NCBI RefSeq assembly: GCF_000717345.1
Contig: NZ_JNZA01000063.1
Span: 1 to 28,441 of the forward strand
Direction of reading: 5' to 3'
DNA from: Streptomyces lydicus
Lineage (GTDB): Bacteria; Actinomycetota; Actinomycetes; Streptomycetales; Streptomycetaceae
Length of the DNA stretch: 28,441 nt
A model generated the notes under the pieces. That model was given only the letters and a program-made list of their open reading frames with translations. It ran no database searches and was not told the origin of the DNA. This document shows positions 1-8,237 of this stretch, one piece after another. Numbering within the stretch: the stretch's first letter is position 1; each line of letters begins with the position of its first letter. The position numbers and the translations under genes were made by a program.

Positions 1-91
1 CCGGGTGCTGTGGCTGGAACGCGGCGAACTGCTGATGGACGGCCCCACCGACGAGGTCATCAAGGCGTACGAGAAGGAGACGGGCAAGTAG
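1..91 (+). CDS. ABC transporter ATP-binding protein, C-terminal end (partial)
   Basis: Only the last 29 codons are present, entering at the left edge and ending at TAG 89-91. The readable tail (RVLWLERGELLMDGPTDEVI, then KAYEKETGK) fits the end of an ABC ATPase nucleotide-binding domain, just after the H-loop. The pattern 'WLERGELLMDGPTDEVIKAY' is most like the Wzt/TagH branch, which exports polysaccharides or teichoic acids, but the diagnostic Walker and signature motifs lie outside the window. The gene converges on gdh and both appear to share the hairpin at 148-180. The ABC assignment is fairly sure; the substrate is an inference. Confidence 0.7.
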   Translation, partial: RVLWLERGELLMDGPTDEVIKAYEKETGK

Positions 92-147
92 CCCCTCCCC
101 CGCGGGTGGCCCGGTAGAGCCCGGCGCCGGGGGCGCGCGACAACGGG

Positions 148-180
148 GACGGCCCCGGAAGCATGGCTTCCGGGGCCGTC
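148..180. terminator. Bidirectional hairpin terminator between the ABC ATPase and gdh
   Basis: A perfect 15-bp inverted repeat (GACGGCCCCGGAAGC at 148-162, its complement at 166-180) encloses a 3-nt loop. It sits between two convergent genes, 57 bp after the ATPase stop and 16 bp from the gdh stop. There is no long T-tract, which is usual for GC-rich actinobacterial terminators. Confidence 0.8.
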
Positions 181-196
181 CTTCGTGTGGCGCGGG

Positions 197-3100
197 TCAG
201 CTGTGCGACCGCAGCAGCGTCCGCATGGTCCGCATGGCGACGGAGAGGTTCGCGAGGTCGAAGCCGTCCGAACCGTGGATCTCCTCCAGCGTCGCCCGGG
301 CCCGGCTCAGGATCGCCGCGTTGGCCTCTTCCCATGCCTTGAACCGCTGCTCCGGCGTCGAGGAGCCGTTGCCCACCGACAGCACCTCCGCGGTCAGCGC
401 GGCGTGCGCCGCGAAGAGGTCCTCGCGGATCGAGGCGCGGGCCATCGACTGCCAGCGGTCGTTGCGCGGCAGCTCCAGGATGCGGTCGAGGAGCTGGTTG
501 ATCCGCAGCCGGTCACCCAGGTCGTAGTAGACCTCGGCGACCTCCAGCGGCTCCTTGCCCATGCGGTCCGCGACGGCGACGATGTCCAGCGCCGGGAACG
601 CCGAGGAGAAGCCGGACACCTGGACGGCCAGCGGCTCGGGCACGCCCGCGCCGGTGAGCTCCTCCAGGATCGTCTGGAACCACTCCAGGTCGCTGCCCTG
701 CAGCAGCTTCGGCAGCTGCGACCAGACCTGCCCGACCCGCTCGGCGAAGAAGTCGATGGTCTCCGACAGCTCCAGCGGCTGCGGGCGGTTGTTGAGCAGC
801 CAGCGCGTGCCGCGCTCGACGAGCCGGCGCGAGTGCAGCCGGATCCGGGTCTGGACGTCGGCGGCGACGATGTTGTCGAGCGCCTCGACGTCGTCCCACA
901 CCTGGTTGAGACCGAAGATCGTGCGGGCCGCGGTGTGCGCCCTGACGACCTCTTCGAGGGAGGCTCCGGTCTCCTCCCGCATGCGGTGCAGGAAGCTCGT
1001 CCCGCCGGTGTTGACGGTGTCGTTGACCAGCACCGTCGTGATGATCTCGCGGCGCAGCGCGTGCCCGTCGACCTGCTCGGCGAAGCGGTCGTGGAGCGCC
1101 GACGGGAAGTAGGCGTGCAGCAGCCGTTCGAGGTAGCGGTCGTCCGGCAGCTGGGTCTGGATCAGCGCCTCGGACACGGTGATCTTGGTGTACGCCAGGA
1201 GCACCGCGGTCTCGGGCTGGGTCAGGCCGCGGCCGGCGTTCAGCCGTTCCCGGATCTGCCGGTCGGTGGGCAGGAACTCCAGCGCCCGGTCGAGGTCGCC
1301 GTCGCGCACCAGGCGGCGCATGAAGCGCTGCTGGGCGTGGAGCATGCTGGAGGACTGGGCCTGCGCCAGGGCCAGTGCGGTGTTCTGCGCGTAGTTGTTG
1401 CGCAGGACCAGCGCGCCGACCTCGTCGGTCATCTCGGCCAGCAGCTTGTTGCGCTGCTTGACGGTCATGTCGCCGTTGGCCACCACGGAGTTGAGCAGGA
1501 TCTTGATGTTCACCTCGTGGTCGGAGGTGTCCACACCGGCGCTGTTGTCGATCGCGTCGGTGTTCATCTTCCCGCCGGCCATGGCGAACTCGATCCGGCC
1601 CAGCTGGGTCAGGCCGAGGTTGCCGCCCTCGCCGACGACCTTGACCCGCAGGTCCTCGCCGTTGACCCGGATGGCGTCGTTGGCCTTGTCGCCCACGTCG
1701 GCGTGCGACTCCGCCGAGGACTTCACGTACGTGCCGATGCCGCCGTTCCACAGCAGGTCGACGGGGGCCTTGAGGATGGCCCGCATCAGGTCGGCGGGGG
1801 TCATCTTCTTCACCCCGCCCTCGATGCCGAGGGCGGCCCGCACCTGCGCGTTGATCGGGATGGACTTGGCCGAGCGCGGGTGGATGCCGCCGCCCTGCGA
1901 GAGCAGCTCGGTGTTGTAGTCCGCCCAGGACGAGCGGGGCAGCTCGAACAGCCGGCGGCGCTCGGCGTAGGAGGTGGCCGCGTCCGGGTTGGGGTCGATG
2001 AAGATGTGCCGGTGGTCGAAGGCGGCGACCAGGCGGATGTGCTCGCTGAGCAGCATGCCGTTGCCGAAGACGTCGCCGGACATGTCGCCGACGCCGACGA
2101 CCGTGAAGTCCTCGGTCTGGGTGTCGTGCCCCAGCTCGCGGAAGTGCCGCTTGACCGATTCCCAGGCGCCGCGGGCGGTGATGCCCATGCCCTTGTGGTC
2201 GTAGCCGGCGCTGCCGCCGGAGGCGAAGGCGTCACCGAGCCAGAAGCCGTACGACTCGGCGACCTGGTTGGCGATGTCCGAGAACGTCGCGGTGCCCTTG
2301 TCGGCGGCGACGACCAGGTAGGTGTCGTCCTCGTCGTGGCGGACGACGTTCTTCGGGGGGACGACCTCGCCGCCGACGAGGTTGTCGGTGATGTCCAGCA
2401 GACCCGAGATGAAGGTCTTGTACGAGGCGATGCCCTCGGCGAGCCAGGCGTCGCGGTCCAGCGACGGGTCCGGCAGCTGCTTGCCGACGAAGCCGCCCTT
2501 GGCGCCGACCGGCACGATGACGGTGTTCTTGACCATCTGCGCCTTGACCAGGCCGAGGATCTCCGTACGGAAGTCCTCCCGGCGGTCCGACCAGCGCAGA
2601 CCGCCGCGCGCGACCTTGCCGAAGCGCAGGTGGACGCCCTCGACGCGGGGCGAGTACACCCAGATCTCGTACGCCGGGCGGGGCGCCGGCAGGTCGGGGA
2701 TGGCCTGCGGGTCGAGCTTGAGGGACAGGTAGCTGTGCGGCTCGCCGTTGTCGGCCCGCTGGTAGTGGTTGGTGCGCAGGGTCGCCTTGATGACGGTGAG
2801 GAAGGCCCGCAGGATCCGGTCCTCGTCGAGGGACGCGACCTGGTCCAGGGCGCCGTCCAGCTCCTCCAGCAGCCCGTCCGTCAGCTCGGTGCCCGCGCTC
2901 TGGCGCTCGGGGGACATCCGGGCCTCGAACAGCGAGACCAGCAGCCGGGTGGTGTGGACGTTGTTGGAGAGGGTGTCCTCCATGTACGTCTGGCTGAACG
3001 TCGACCCGGCCTGCCGCAGGTACTTGGCGTAGGCCCGCAGCACCATCGCCTGGCGCCAGTTGAGGCCGGCCCGCAGCACCAGAGTGTTGAAGTTGTCGCT

Positions 3101-5158
3101 CTCGGCGGCGCCGGTCCACACGGCCGTGAAGGCTTCCTGGAACCGTTCGCGGGCGTCGTCGCCCTTGACCTGCTCCGGCATCCGCAGGCCGAAGTCGTAG
3201 ACCCAGGCGAGGGAGGAGTCGGCGCAGCGCAGCTCGTGCGGCCGCTCGTCGATGACCTCGACGCCCAGCTTGTTCAGGCCGGGCAGCACCCGCGACAGCG
3301 AGACCGGCTCGCCCCTGCGGTAGATCTTGAAGCGGCGTTCCCCGGGGGCCGCGCCGACCGGCTCGTAGAGGCTGACCGAGAAGTCCTTGCCGGGCTCCTC
3401 GGTGAGCTTCTCCAGGTGCTGGAGGTCGGCGACCGCGCTGCGGGGGCTGTTGTCGGCCTTGTAGCCCTCGGGGAAGGCGTGGCCGTAGCGGCGCAGCAGT
3501 TCGGCCGCGCGCTCCTCGCCGACCTCGGCGATCAGCGCCTCGGAGAAGCCGTCGGCCCAGGAGCGGGCGGCCTCGACCAGCCGGCTCTCGATGCGGTCGG
3601 CGTCGGCGTCGGTGAGGTCGGGCAGGGTCGCGCCGGGCTCGACGCGGATGACGAAGTGCAGCCGGGAGAGGACCGACTCGGTGTTCCAGGCGGTGAAGTC
3701 GACGCTGGTGCCGCCCAGCTCCTCCTTGAGGATGTCGATCAGGCGCAGCCGGACGGCGGTGGTGTAGCGGTCGCGCGGCAGGTAGACCAGCGCGGAGTAG
3801 TAGCGGCCGTATTCGTCCTGGCGGAGGAACAGGCGCAGCCGGCGGCGCTCCTGGAGGTACAGCACGCTGGTGGCGATGGACCGCAGCTCGTCGACGGGCG
3901 TCTGGAAGAGCTCGTCGCGGGGGTAGGTCTCCAGGATCTGCAGCAGGTCGCGGCCGTCGTGGCTGTCGGGGCTGAAGCCCGCGCCCTCCAGGACCTCGGC
4001 GACCTTGCGGCGGATGACCGGCACCCGGCGCACCGACTCGGTGTACGCGGCGGACGAGAACAGGCCCAGGAAGCGCCGCTCCCCGATGACGTTGCCCTGC
4101 TCGTCGAACTTCTTGACGCCGACGTAGTCGAGGTACGAGGGGCGGTGGACGGTGGCGCGGCTGTTGGCCTTGGTGAGGATGAGCAGCTTGTGCTCGCGGG
4201 CCTTGGCGCGGGCGTCGGCGGGCAGCCGGTTGAAGGACGGCGAGACGGGGTGGCCGGAGTCGCTCTCGCGGTGCGGCGGGTCGGACCGCAGGATGCCCAG
4301 TCCGGTGCCCGGGACGGCGGTCAGCACGTCTTCCTGGGTCCCGTCCTCACCGGGCGCGGAGGCCAGCTCGTACTCGCGGTAGCCGAGGAAGGTGAAGTGG
4401 TCGTCGGACAGCCACCGGAGCAGCTCCTGGGCCTCCTCGACCTCCATCTCGCGCAGGTCGTCGGCGAGCGGCTCGGAGGACAGTTCGTCGGCGATGCGCA
4501 GGGCGGCGCCGCGCATCTTGTCCCAGTCCTCGACGGCCTCGCGCGCGTCGGACAGCACCCGCAGCAGATCGGCGGTGATCTGGTTGAGGTCCTCGCGGTC
4601 GGTCTCGCGGTCGGTCTCGACGTGGATCCAGGATTCCGTCACCGCGTCGTGCGGCAGCTCGGCGGCCTTCTTCCGGGCGCCGTTGCCCCGGGCGTCACCG
4701 TTGCAGTCGAGGACCTCGATGAGCTTGCCGGTGACGTCACGGCGAACGGTCACCTGCGGGTGGATCACCAGGTGGATGCCGCGGCCCTGGCGGGAGAGCT
4801 CGTTGGTGACCGAGTCGACCAGGAACGGCATGTCGTCGGTGACGACCTCGACGACGGAGTGGCTGCTGGTCCAGCCGTTCTCCTCGACGGTCGGCGTGTG
4901 CACCCGGACGTTCGCGGTGCCCTGCGGACGCGTCTCCGCGAGCCGGTAGTGCGAGAGCGCGGCGCCGAAGACGTCAACCGGGTCGCGGTCGATCAGGTCC
5001 TCGGGGGCGGTGTGCAGGTAGTAGCGCTGGAGGTATCCGGCGAGGGTGTCCGGGTCAAGGCCGCGTACCGGGTGCTTGCCCCCGGCCTGGCTGCTTTCAA
5101 CGACCCGGGCGGCCCTGGCGAGCAGCTCGGTTTTGGCTTCGTCCAGCTTGGTCTGCAT
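197..5158 (-). CDS. gdh: NAD-dependent glutamate dehydrogenase, large (about 180 kDa) type
   Basis: The product oxidatively deaminates L-glutamate to 2-oxoglutarate and ammonia with NAD+, a catabolic cytoplasmic enzyme. It has 1653 residues, the usual size of the very large actinobacterial/proteobacterial class, not the 50-kDa hexameric one. The N-terminal half is the long regulatory region of this class. The catalytic core contains RGGLRWSDRREDFRTEILGL followed by VPVGAKGGFVGK, with the catalytic lysine at about residue 887. The dinucleotide-binding loop GVGDMSGDVFG is at about residues 1022-1032. I chose ATG 5158 (MQTKLDEAKTELLARAAR) because an AGGAG lies about 10 nt upstream; the frame stays open to 5221, but that extension looks non-coding. 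The gene is monocistronic, with a 466-bp upstream gap. Identification is secure. Confidence 0.95.
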   Translation of the reverse strand: MQTKLDEAKTELLARAARVVESSQAGGKHPVRGLDPDTLAGYLQRYYLHTAPEDLIDRDPVDVFGAALSHYRLAETRPQGTANVRVHTPTVEENGWTSSHSVVEVVTDDMPFLVDSVTNELSRQGRGIHLVIHPQVTVRRDVTGKLIEVLDCNGDARGNGARKKAAELPHDAVTESWIHVETDRETDREDLNQITADLLRVLSDAREAVEDWDKMRGAALRIADELSSEPLADDLREMEVEEAQELLRWLSDDHFTFLGYREYELASAPGEDGTQEDVLTAVPGTGLGILRSDPPHRESDSGHPVSPSFNRLPADARAKAREHKLLILTKANSRATVHRPSYLDYVGVKKFDEQGNVIGERRFLGLFSSAAYTESVRRVPVIRRKVAEVLEGAGFSPDSHDGRDLLQILETYPRDELFQTPVDELRSIATSVLYLQERRRLRLFLRQDEYGRYYSALVYLPRDRYTTAVRLRLIDILKEELGGTSVDFTAWNTESVLSRLHFVIRVEPGATLPDLTDADADRIESRLVEAARSWADGFSEALIAEVGEERAAELLRRYGHAFPEGYKADNSPRSAVADLQHLEKLTEEPGKDFSVSLYEPVGAAPGERRFKIYRRGEPVSLSRVLPGLNKLGVEVIDERPHELRCADSSLAWVYDFGLRMPEQVKGDDARERFQEAFTAVWTGAAESDNFNTLVLRAGLNWRQAMVLRAYAKYLRQAGSTFSQTYMEDTLSNNVHTTRLLVSLFEARMSPERQSAGTELTDGLLEELDGALDQVASLDEDRILRAFLTVIKATLRTNHYQRADNGEPHSYLSLKLDPQAIPDLPAPRPAYEIWVYSPRVEGVHLRFGKVARGGLRWSDRREDFRTEILGLVKAQMVKNTVIVPVGAKGGFVGKQLPDPSLDRDAWLAEGIASYKTFISGLLDITDNLVGGEVVPPKNVVRHDEDDTYLVVAADKGTATFSDIANQVAESYGFWLGDAFASGGSAGYDHKGMGITARGAWESVKRHFRELGHDTQTEDFTVVGVGDMSGDVFGNGMLLSEHIRLVAAFDHRHIFIDPNPDAATSYAERRRLFELPRSSWADYNTELLSQGGGIHPRSAKSIPINAQVRAALGIEGGVKKMTPADLMRAILKAPVDLLWNGGIGTYVKSSAESHADVGDKANDAIRVNGEDLRVKVVGEGGNLGLTQLGRIEFAMAGGKMNTDAIDNSAGVDTSDHEVNIKILLNSVVANGDMTVKQRNKLLAEMTDEVGALVLRNNYAQNTALALAQAQSSSMLHAQQRFMRRLVRDGDLDRALEFLPTDRQIRERLNAGRGLTQPETAVLLAYTKITVSEALIQTQLPDDRYLERLLHAYFPSALHDRFAEQVDGHALRREIITTVLVNDTVNTGGTSFLHRMREETGASLEEVVRAHTAARTIFGLNQVWDDVEALDNIVAADVQTRIRLHSRRLVERGTRWLLNNRPQPLELSETIDFFAERVGQVWSQLPKLLQGSDLEWFQTILEELTGAGVPEPLAVQVSGFSSAFPALDIVAVADRMGKEPLEVAEVYYDLGDRLRINQLLDRILELPRNDRWQSMARASIREDLFAAHAALTAEVLSVGNGSSTPEQRFKAWEEANAAILSRARATLEEIHGSDGFDLANLSVAMRTMRTLLRSHS

Positions 5159-5624
5159 GTCCTCTGGCTCCTGTCGCGCGCCGTTGCGTGACGTTGTGGA
5201 AGAACTGTGTGGAAGCCGCACAACGCCGCCGCGACGCGGGGTGTTCTGTCGCTGTCGACGCTATGCCGCGATGGGAGAAGGCCGCTTCGTTATCGACAAA
5301 CTTTGACAAAGTCGACATGGAGTGTTGGCCGCAACGACCAGCGACCGCCCGGTCACGGTGGTGCCCCGGGCGCACGGCAGGGGCCTCGATGCCCCCGCGG
5401 GTTATCGCGCTGATCACGGTGCAAGGCTATCGCTCCCCTCACGGGTGCCGTCATGGGCCGTGTGCGTACAAAACCTCGGTGCGAACTTAGACCTTCTGGA
5501 CAACGCCGCACCGGGGTGGCGTGTGCCTGCCCCGGGGACGGTCACACGCCGGAGCGCACGACCGAACAGCAGGTCGTGGCGACGGCCGCCGAGCGCCGCG
5601 CCACCGGGCCCGCACGAGCCTCCG
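5159..5624. other. 466-bp intergenic region upstream of gdh
   Basis: No convincing gene is seen; the open frames here have no family resemblance and no good ribosome-binding site. Base composition drops locally (around 5291-5312 and 5465-5500), as expected for control DNA. It must hold the gdh promoter and the end of the upstream HAD transcript. I could not pick a convincing -35/-10 pair. The clearest structured element is the palindrome at 5300-5312. Confidence 0.6.
5300..5312. promoter_or_regulatory. 13-bp palindrome, candidate operator upstream of gdh
   Basis: ACTTTGACAAAGT is a perfect 6-1-6 inverted repeat, 142 nt before the gdh start. It is AT-rich inside a GC-rich region and lies next to further ACAAA/TTTGT sequence, so it could be a regulator site or part of a promoter. 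Its function is inferred only from symmetry and position. Confidence 0.3.
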
Positions 5625-6296
5625 CTACGCCACGAGGGCGTCCGCCATTTCGACCGCCTCCGCGAGGGTGTCCACCACCGGCACGCCCGGCACCGCGGCG
5701 GCCTCCAGGCTGGCGCGGCTGTGCGACCCGCCCGTGTAGAGCACCGCTCGGGCGCCGACGTCCCGGGCGGCGACCGCGTCGTCCGCCGCGTCGCCGATCA
5801 CGACCGTACGCCCGGGGTCGACCTGCTCCAGCGCCGCCAGGTGCCGCACCATCTGCGCGCTCTTCGTGCCCCCGGACGGCCCGGTACGCCCCTCCACCAG
5901 GACGAACCGCGACTCGATCCCGAAGCCGCGGACGAGGGGTATCAGCTCGTCGTGCCCGAACATGCTGAGGATCGACTGGCTGCCGCCGGCCGTCTGCCAC
6001 GCCTCCAGGAGCAGGTCCACGCCCTCGGCCAGGCCGCAGCGCAGCCGGTGCTCGCTGTAGTGCCGGTGAAACGCCTCGTCCATCATCAGCCACTCCGCCT
6101 CCGACGGCAGCCGTCCCATCAGCCGCTCGTAGAACCGCGGAATCGGCACGCAGTAGAGCTCGCGGTACGTCTCCAGAGTGATCGGCGCCAGCCCGATCTC
6201 CTCGAAGGCGGAGTTGGTCGCCCCGATGACGGCGTCGATGTCGTGGAAGAGCGTGCCGTTCCAGTCCCAGACGATGTGTGTGGCGTGCTTCTCCAT
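5625..6296 (-). CDS. HAD-superfamily hydrolase (phosphoglycolate phosphatase-like)
   Basis: This 223-residue cytoplasmic protein has the haloacid dehalogenase fold with a helical cap. Motif I is VWDWNGTLFHD, with the nucleophile Asp11. Motif II is probably Ser111 in SILSMFGHD, motif III Lys145, and motif IV VVIGDAADD with Asp169, Asp172 and Asp173. The usual DxD of phosphatases is DxN here (Asn13), so the general acid/base carboxylate is missing; the enzyme may be slow, use another residue, or differ in chemistry. ATG 6296 is chosen because GGGGAA lies just before it and because the protein then begins right at motif I; an upstream ATG at 6392 adds sequence unlike the family. The substrate cannot be told from sequence. 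It follows the DUF6912 gene on the same strand after 118 bp. Confidence 0.85.
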   Translation of the reverse strand: MEKHATHIVWDWNGTLFHDIDAVIGATNSAFEEIGLAPITLETYRELYCVPIPRFYERLMGRLPSEAEWLMMDEAFHRHYSEHRLRCGLAEGVDLLLEAWQTAGGSQSILSMFGHDELIPLVRGFGIESRFVLVEGRTGPSGGTKSAQMVRHLAALEQVDPGRTVVIGDAADDAVAARDVGARAVLYTGGSHSRASLEAAAVPGVPVVDTLAEAVEMADALVA

Positions 6297-6414
6297 GCGG
6301 TTCCCCAGATCGATCCCCGTGCGCTCGACGCGCCCTGCCCCTTGCACAGAACGTACCCGCCGCCACTGACAACGCAGCCTGACCGGCGGCACCGGCCGTG
6401 CAGCGGACGGTTCC

Positions 6415-6951
6415 TCACCCGATCAACGCGGGAATCTCCTGCACGCCGAACCACAGGAGGTCGTGGTCCTCGGCCCCGTCCACGGTGAACTGCGCGTCGT
6501 CGTCGCCCAGGTCCGCCGCGCCGAGCGCCGCGGCGGCCGCCGCCACGTCCGGCTCCGCGTCCTCGGCGTCGACGTGCACCGCTGCGGCCTTCGACAGCGG
6601 CACCGGCGCGGCGACCCGCACCTCGCCCAGCGCCGACTGGTCGAGCCCGGCGTCCGGGTCGGCCACCGCCGCGCCGTCCGCCACGTCCACGGCCACCACG
6701 ACGCGGCGCCGCGCGACCTGCGGGTTCCCGGCGAGCATCCGCAGCGACGCCTGGGCCGCGCGGTTGAGCGCCGCGTACTCCAGCTCCTCGATGTCGTCCG
6801 AGACGTACCACTCGCGCAGCGCGGGCGTGACCGCGTACGCGGTCAGGGGGCCGGGGCCCAGCTCACCGGGGCCCAGCTCACCGGGGCCCAGCTCACCGTT
6901 CTTGTGCGCCTCCGCGAGACCGGAGAGGGTCAGGGGGACATAGACGCGCAT
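6415..6951 (-). CDS. DUF6912 family protein (conserved actinobacterial hypothetical)
   Basis: A 178-residue soluble protein starting MRVYVPLTLSGLAEA. It is acidic and Ala/Val-rich and ends WFGVQEIPALIG. The start MRVYVPLT and the region REWYVSDDIEELEYAAL match what I recall of DUF6912, whose function is unknown. No signal peptide, membrane segment or catalytic motif is visible. Residues 19-33 are three perfect GELGP units encoded by a 15-bp tandem repeat, placed where a surface loop after the first strand would be. ATG 6951 has GGAAAG about 9 nt upstream and a TATGCT box 48-54 nt upstream. The family name is from memory; the reading frame is secure. Confidence 0.75.
   Translation of the reverse strand: MRVYVPLTLSGLAEAHKNGELGPGELGPGELGPGPLTAYAVTPALREWYVSDDIEELEYAALNRAAQASLRMLAGNPQVARRRVVVAVDVADGAAVADPDAGLDQSALGEVRVAAPVPLSKAAAVHVDAEDAEPDVAAAAAALGAADLGDDDAQFTVDGAEDHDLLWFGVQEIPALIG
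6851..6895. repeat. Three perfect tandem copies of a 15-bp unit
   Basis: CCGGGGCCCAGCTCA is repeated exactly three times (6851-6865, 6866-6880, 6881-6895). The unit is a multiple of three, so copy-number change keeps the DUF6912 frame and adds or removes GELGP pentapeptides. Confidence 0.95.
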
Positions 6952-6999
6952 GGCAGCCGCTTTCCGCTCGATTGGCTCAACTCTGACGATCGTCCAGCC

Positions 7000-7005
7000 A
7001 GCATA
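7000..7005 (-). promoter_or_regulatory. Candidate -10 box for the DUF6912 gene
   Basis: TATGCT read on the - strand fits the TANNNT consensus of the housekeeping sigma factor and would place a transcript start about 40 nt before ATG 6951. No good -35 hexamer is found 16-19 nt upstream. Confidence 0.35.
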
Positions 7006-7246
7006 CGGGCGCGCGTCCCCCATCGTGCCGCCCCCGGGGCCGTCGCCCCGGCCACCGCCGCCCCCTTCCGCACCCCGTCCCCGCGGCTCAACCACGGCCC
7101 CGCGCCACGGACGGGTGAACTCCGCCGCCCCCGCCGTCCGGCCCGTCCGCGCCTTGCCGCCGCAGCGGCGGCGCCGGTACCAAGTTCCCCACCACAAAAG
7201 CTACCGCCCAGTAGTTCTGGGTCCGGCACCACGGGGGCGATCACAC

Positions 7247-8110
7247 ATGACCGGCGACAACTCGGTACCGGCCGGCGCCACGCGCACCACGACCGGCTCC
7301 GACGCCACCACCACCCGGCACGGCACACCGACGCCCATCGCGCCCCCGGCGCAGCCACCCGCGACACGGGCGGCGCTCCCCACGCCCCGGCCCGCTCCGT
7401 CCGGCGCCACCGCCGTCCCCCGCCCCCGTACCGGCCCCACGGGCCCCGCGGCGGCACCTCCGGCCCTCCCCCGGCCCCGGCGGTCACCCGGCGCCGGCCG
7501 CCGCCCCCTGGGCCCCGCCGGCAGCGGCCCCGGGACCACCGGCCGGGGCCCGGGCGCGGCCGGCAGGGGGCCGGCCGGGCGGGCACCCGGAGCGGCCGGT
7601 CGGGTACCCGGAGCGGCCGGGCAGGGACCGGGAGCGGCCGGCCGGGGCCCCACACGCACCGGCCCCCGCCCCGTACGCCCCGCCGGCACCGCGGCCCCCA
7701 CCACCACCGGCCCCGCGCTCCCGACCGTCGGCGCACAGCGCCGGGCCCGGGAGAGCCGCCCGCACCTGTGGTTCGCGCACCAGCTGGTGCTCACGCTCAG
7801 CGGCCAGCGGCCCGTCCACGCCCTGCTGGGGCACGCGCTGCCCGCCGCCTACGACCGGCTGGCGGAGCTGGCCCCGCAGGCGCCGCTGCGCCCCCTCCTC
7901 GCACCGGGCCGCCGCGGCCCGGTCCCGGCCCTGCGCGAGTGCGGGCTGTGCCGGCCCCGGCGCGGAGTCATCGAGGCGTTCGCCCGGATCGCCACCGGCG
8001 AACGGCTGCGGGCACTCGCCTTCCGGCTGGAGCTGGGCGCCGACTCCCGCTGGCGCTGCGCCGCCCTCGACATCGGCCCGGCCCCGGCCACCCGGCCCTC
8101 GGCGCCCTGA
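7247..8110 (+). CDS. DUF6459 / Rv3235-family protein
   Basis: A 287-residue protein in two parts. Residues 1 to about 170 are Pro/Gly/Ala/Arg/Thr-rich low complexity, with imperfect repeats of the type PGAAGRG/PGAAGQG around 100-140. The conserved part, from about residue 172, begins HLWFAHQLVLTLSGQRPVHA and continues with ECGLCRPRRGVIEAFARIA and RWRCAALDIG; this resembles the Rv3235 family, which also lies near secA in mycobacteria. No function is known. No membrane segment or signal peptide is evident. ATG 7247 has a GGGGG stretch about 9 nt upstream; the frame is open further upstream but without a good site. It diverges from the DUF6912 gene (295-bp gap) and converges on secA. Confidence 0.75.
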   Translation: MTGDNSVPAGATRTTTGSDATTTRHGTPTPIAPPAQPPATRAALPTPRPAPSGATAVPRPRTGPTGPAAAPPALPRPRRSPGAGRRPLGPAGSGPGTTGRGPGAAGRGPAGRAPGAAGRVPGAAGQGPGAAGRGPTRTGPRPVRPAGTAAPTTTGPALPTVGAQRRARESRPHLWFAHQLVLTLSGQRPVHALLGHALPAAYDRLAELAPQAPLRPLLAPGRRGPVPALRECGLCRPRRGVIEAFARIATGERLRALAFRLELGADSRWRCAALDIGPAPATRPSAP

Positions 8111-8154
8111 CCGGCCGCCACGAAGACCCCGCCACCGTGACCGGCGCACGCAAA

Positions 8155-8184
8155 GGCGCCCCGGCCGTTTCCGGCCGGGGCGCC
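8155..8184. terminator. Bidirectional terminator between the DUF6459 gene and secA
   Basis: A perfect 13-bp inverted repeat (GGCGCCCCGGCCG at 8155-8167, complement at 8172-8184) has loop TTTC. It lies 44 bp after the DUF6459 stop and 53 bp from the secA stop, between convergent genes. An AAA run borders it on the left, giving a short U-tract for the secA transcript. Confidence 0.8.
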
Positions 8185-8237
8185 CCGGGTCGCGCGGCTC
8201 CCGGTATCCCTACCGGAGCCGCCTCACCGCTGCTCGC

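Noticed and set aside
185..5191. Open frame of over 1600 codons on the + strand opposite gdh
   Set aside because: It is an antisense shadow of a G/C-rich third position gene: composition is dominated by Arg, Gly, Leu, Val and Asp and no family motif appears, while the - strand encodes a perfect glutamate dehydrogenase.
5188..5490. + strand 100-codon frame in the gdh upstream gap
   Set aside because: No ribosome-binding site, no bias at third positions and no family resemblance; part overlaps the likely promoter region of gdh.
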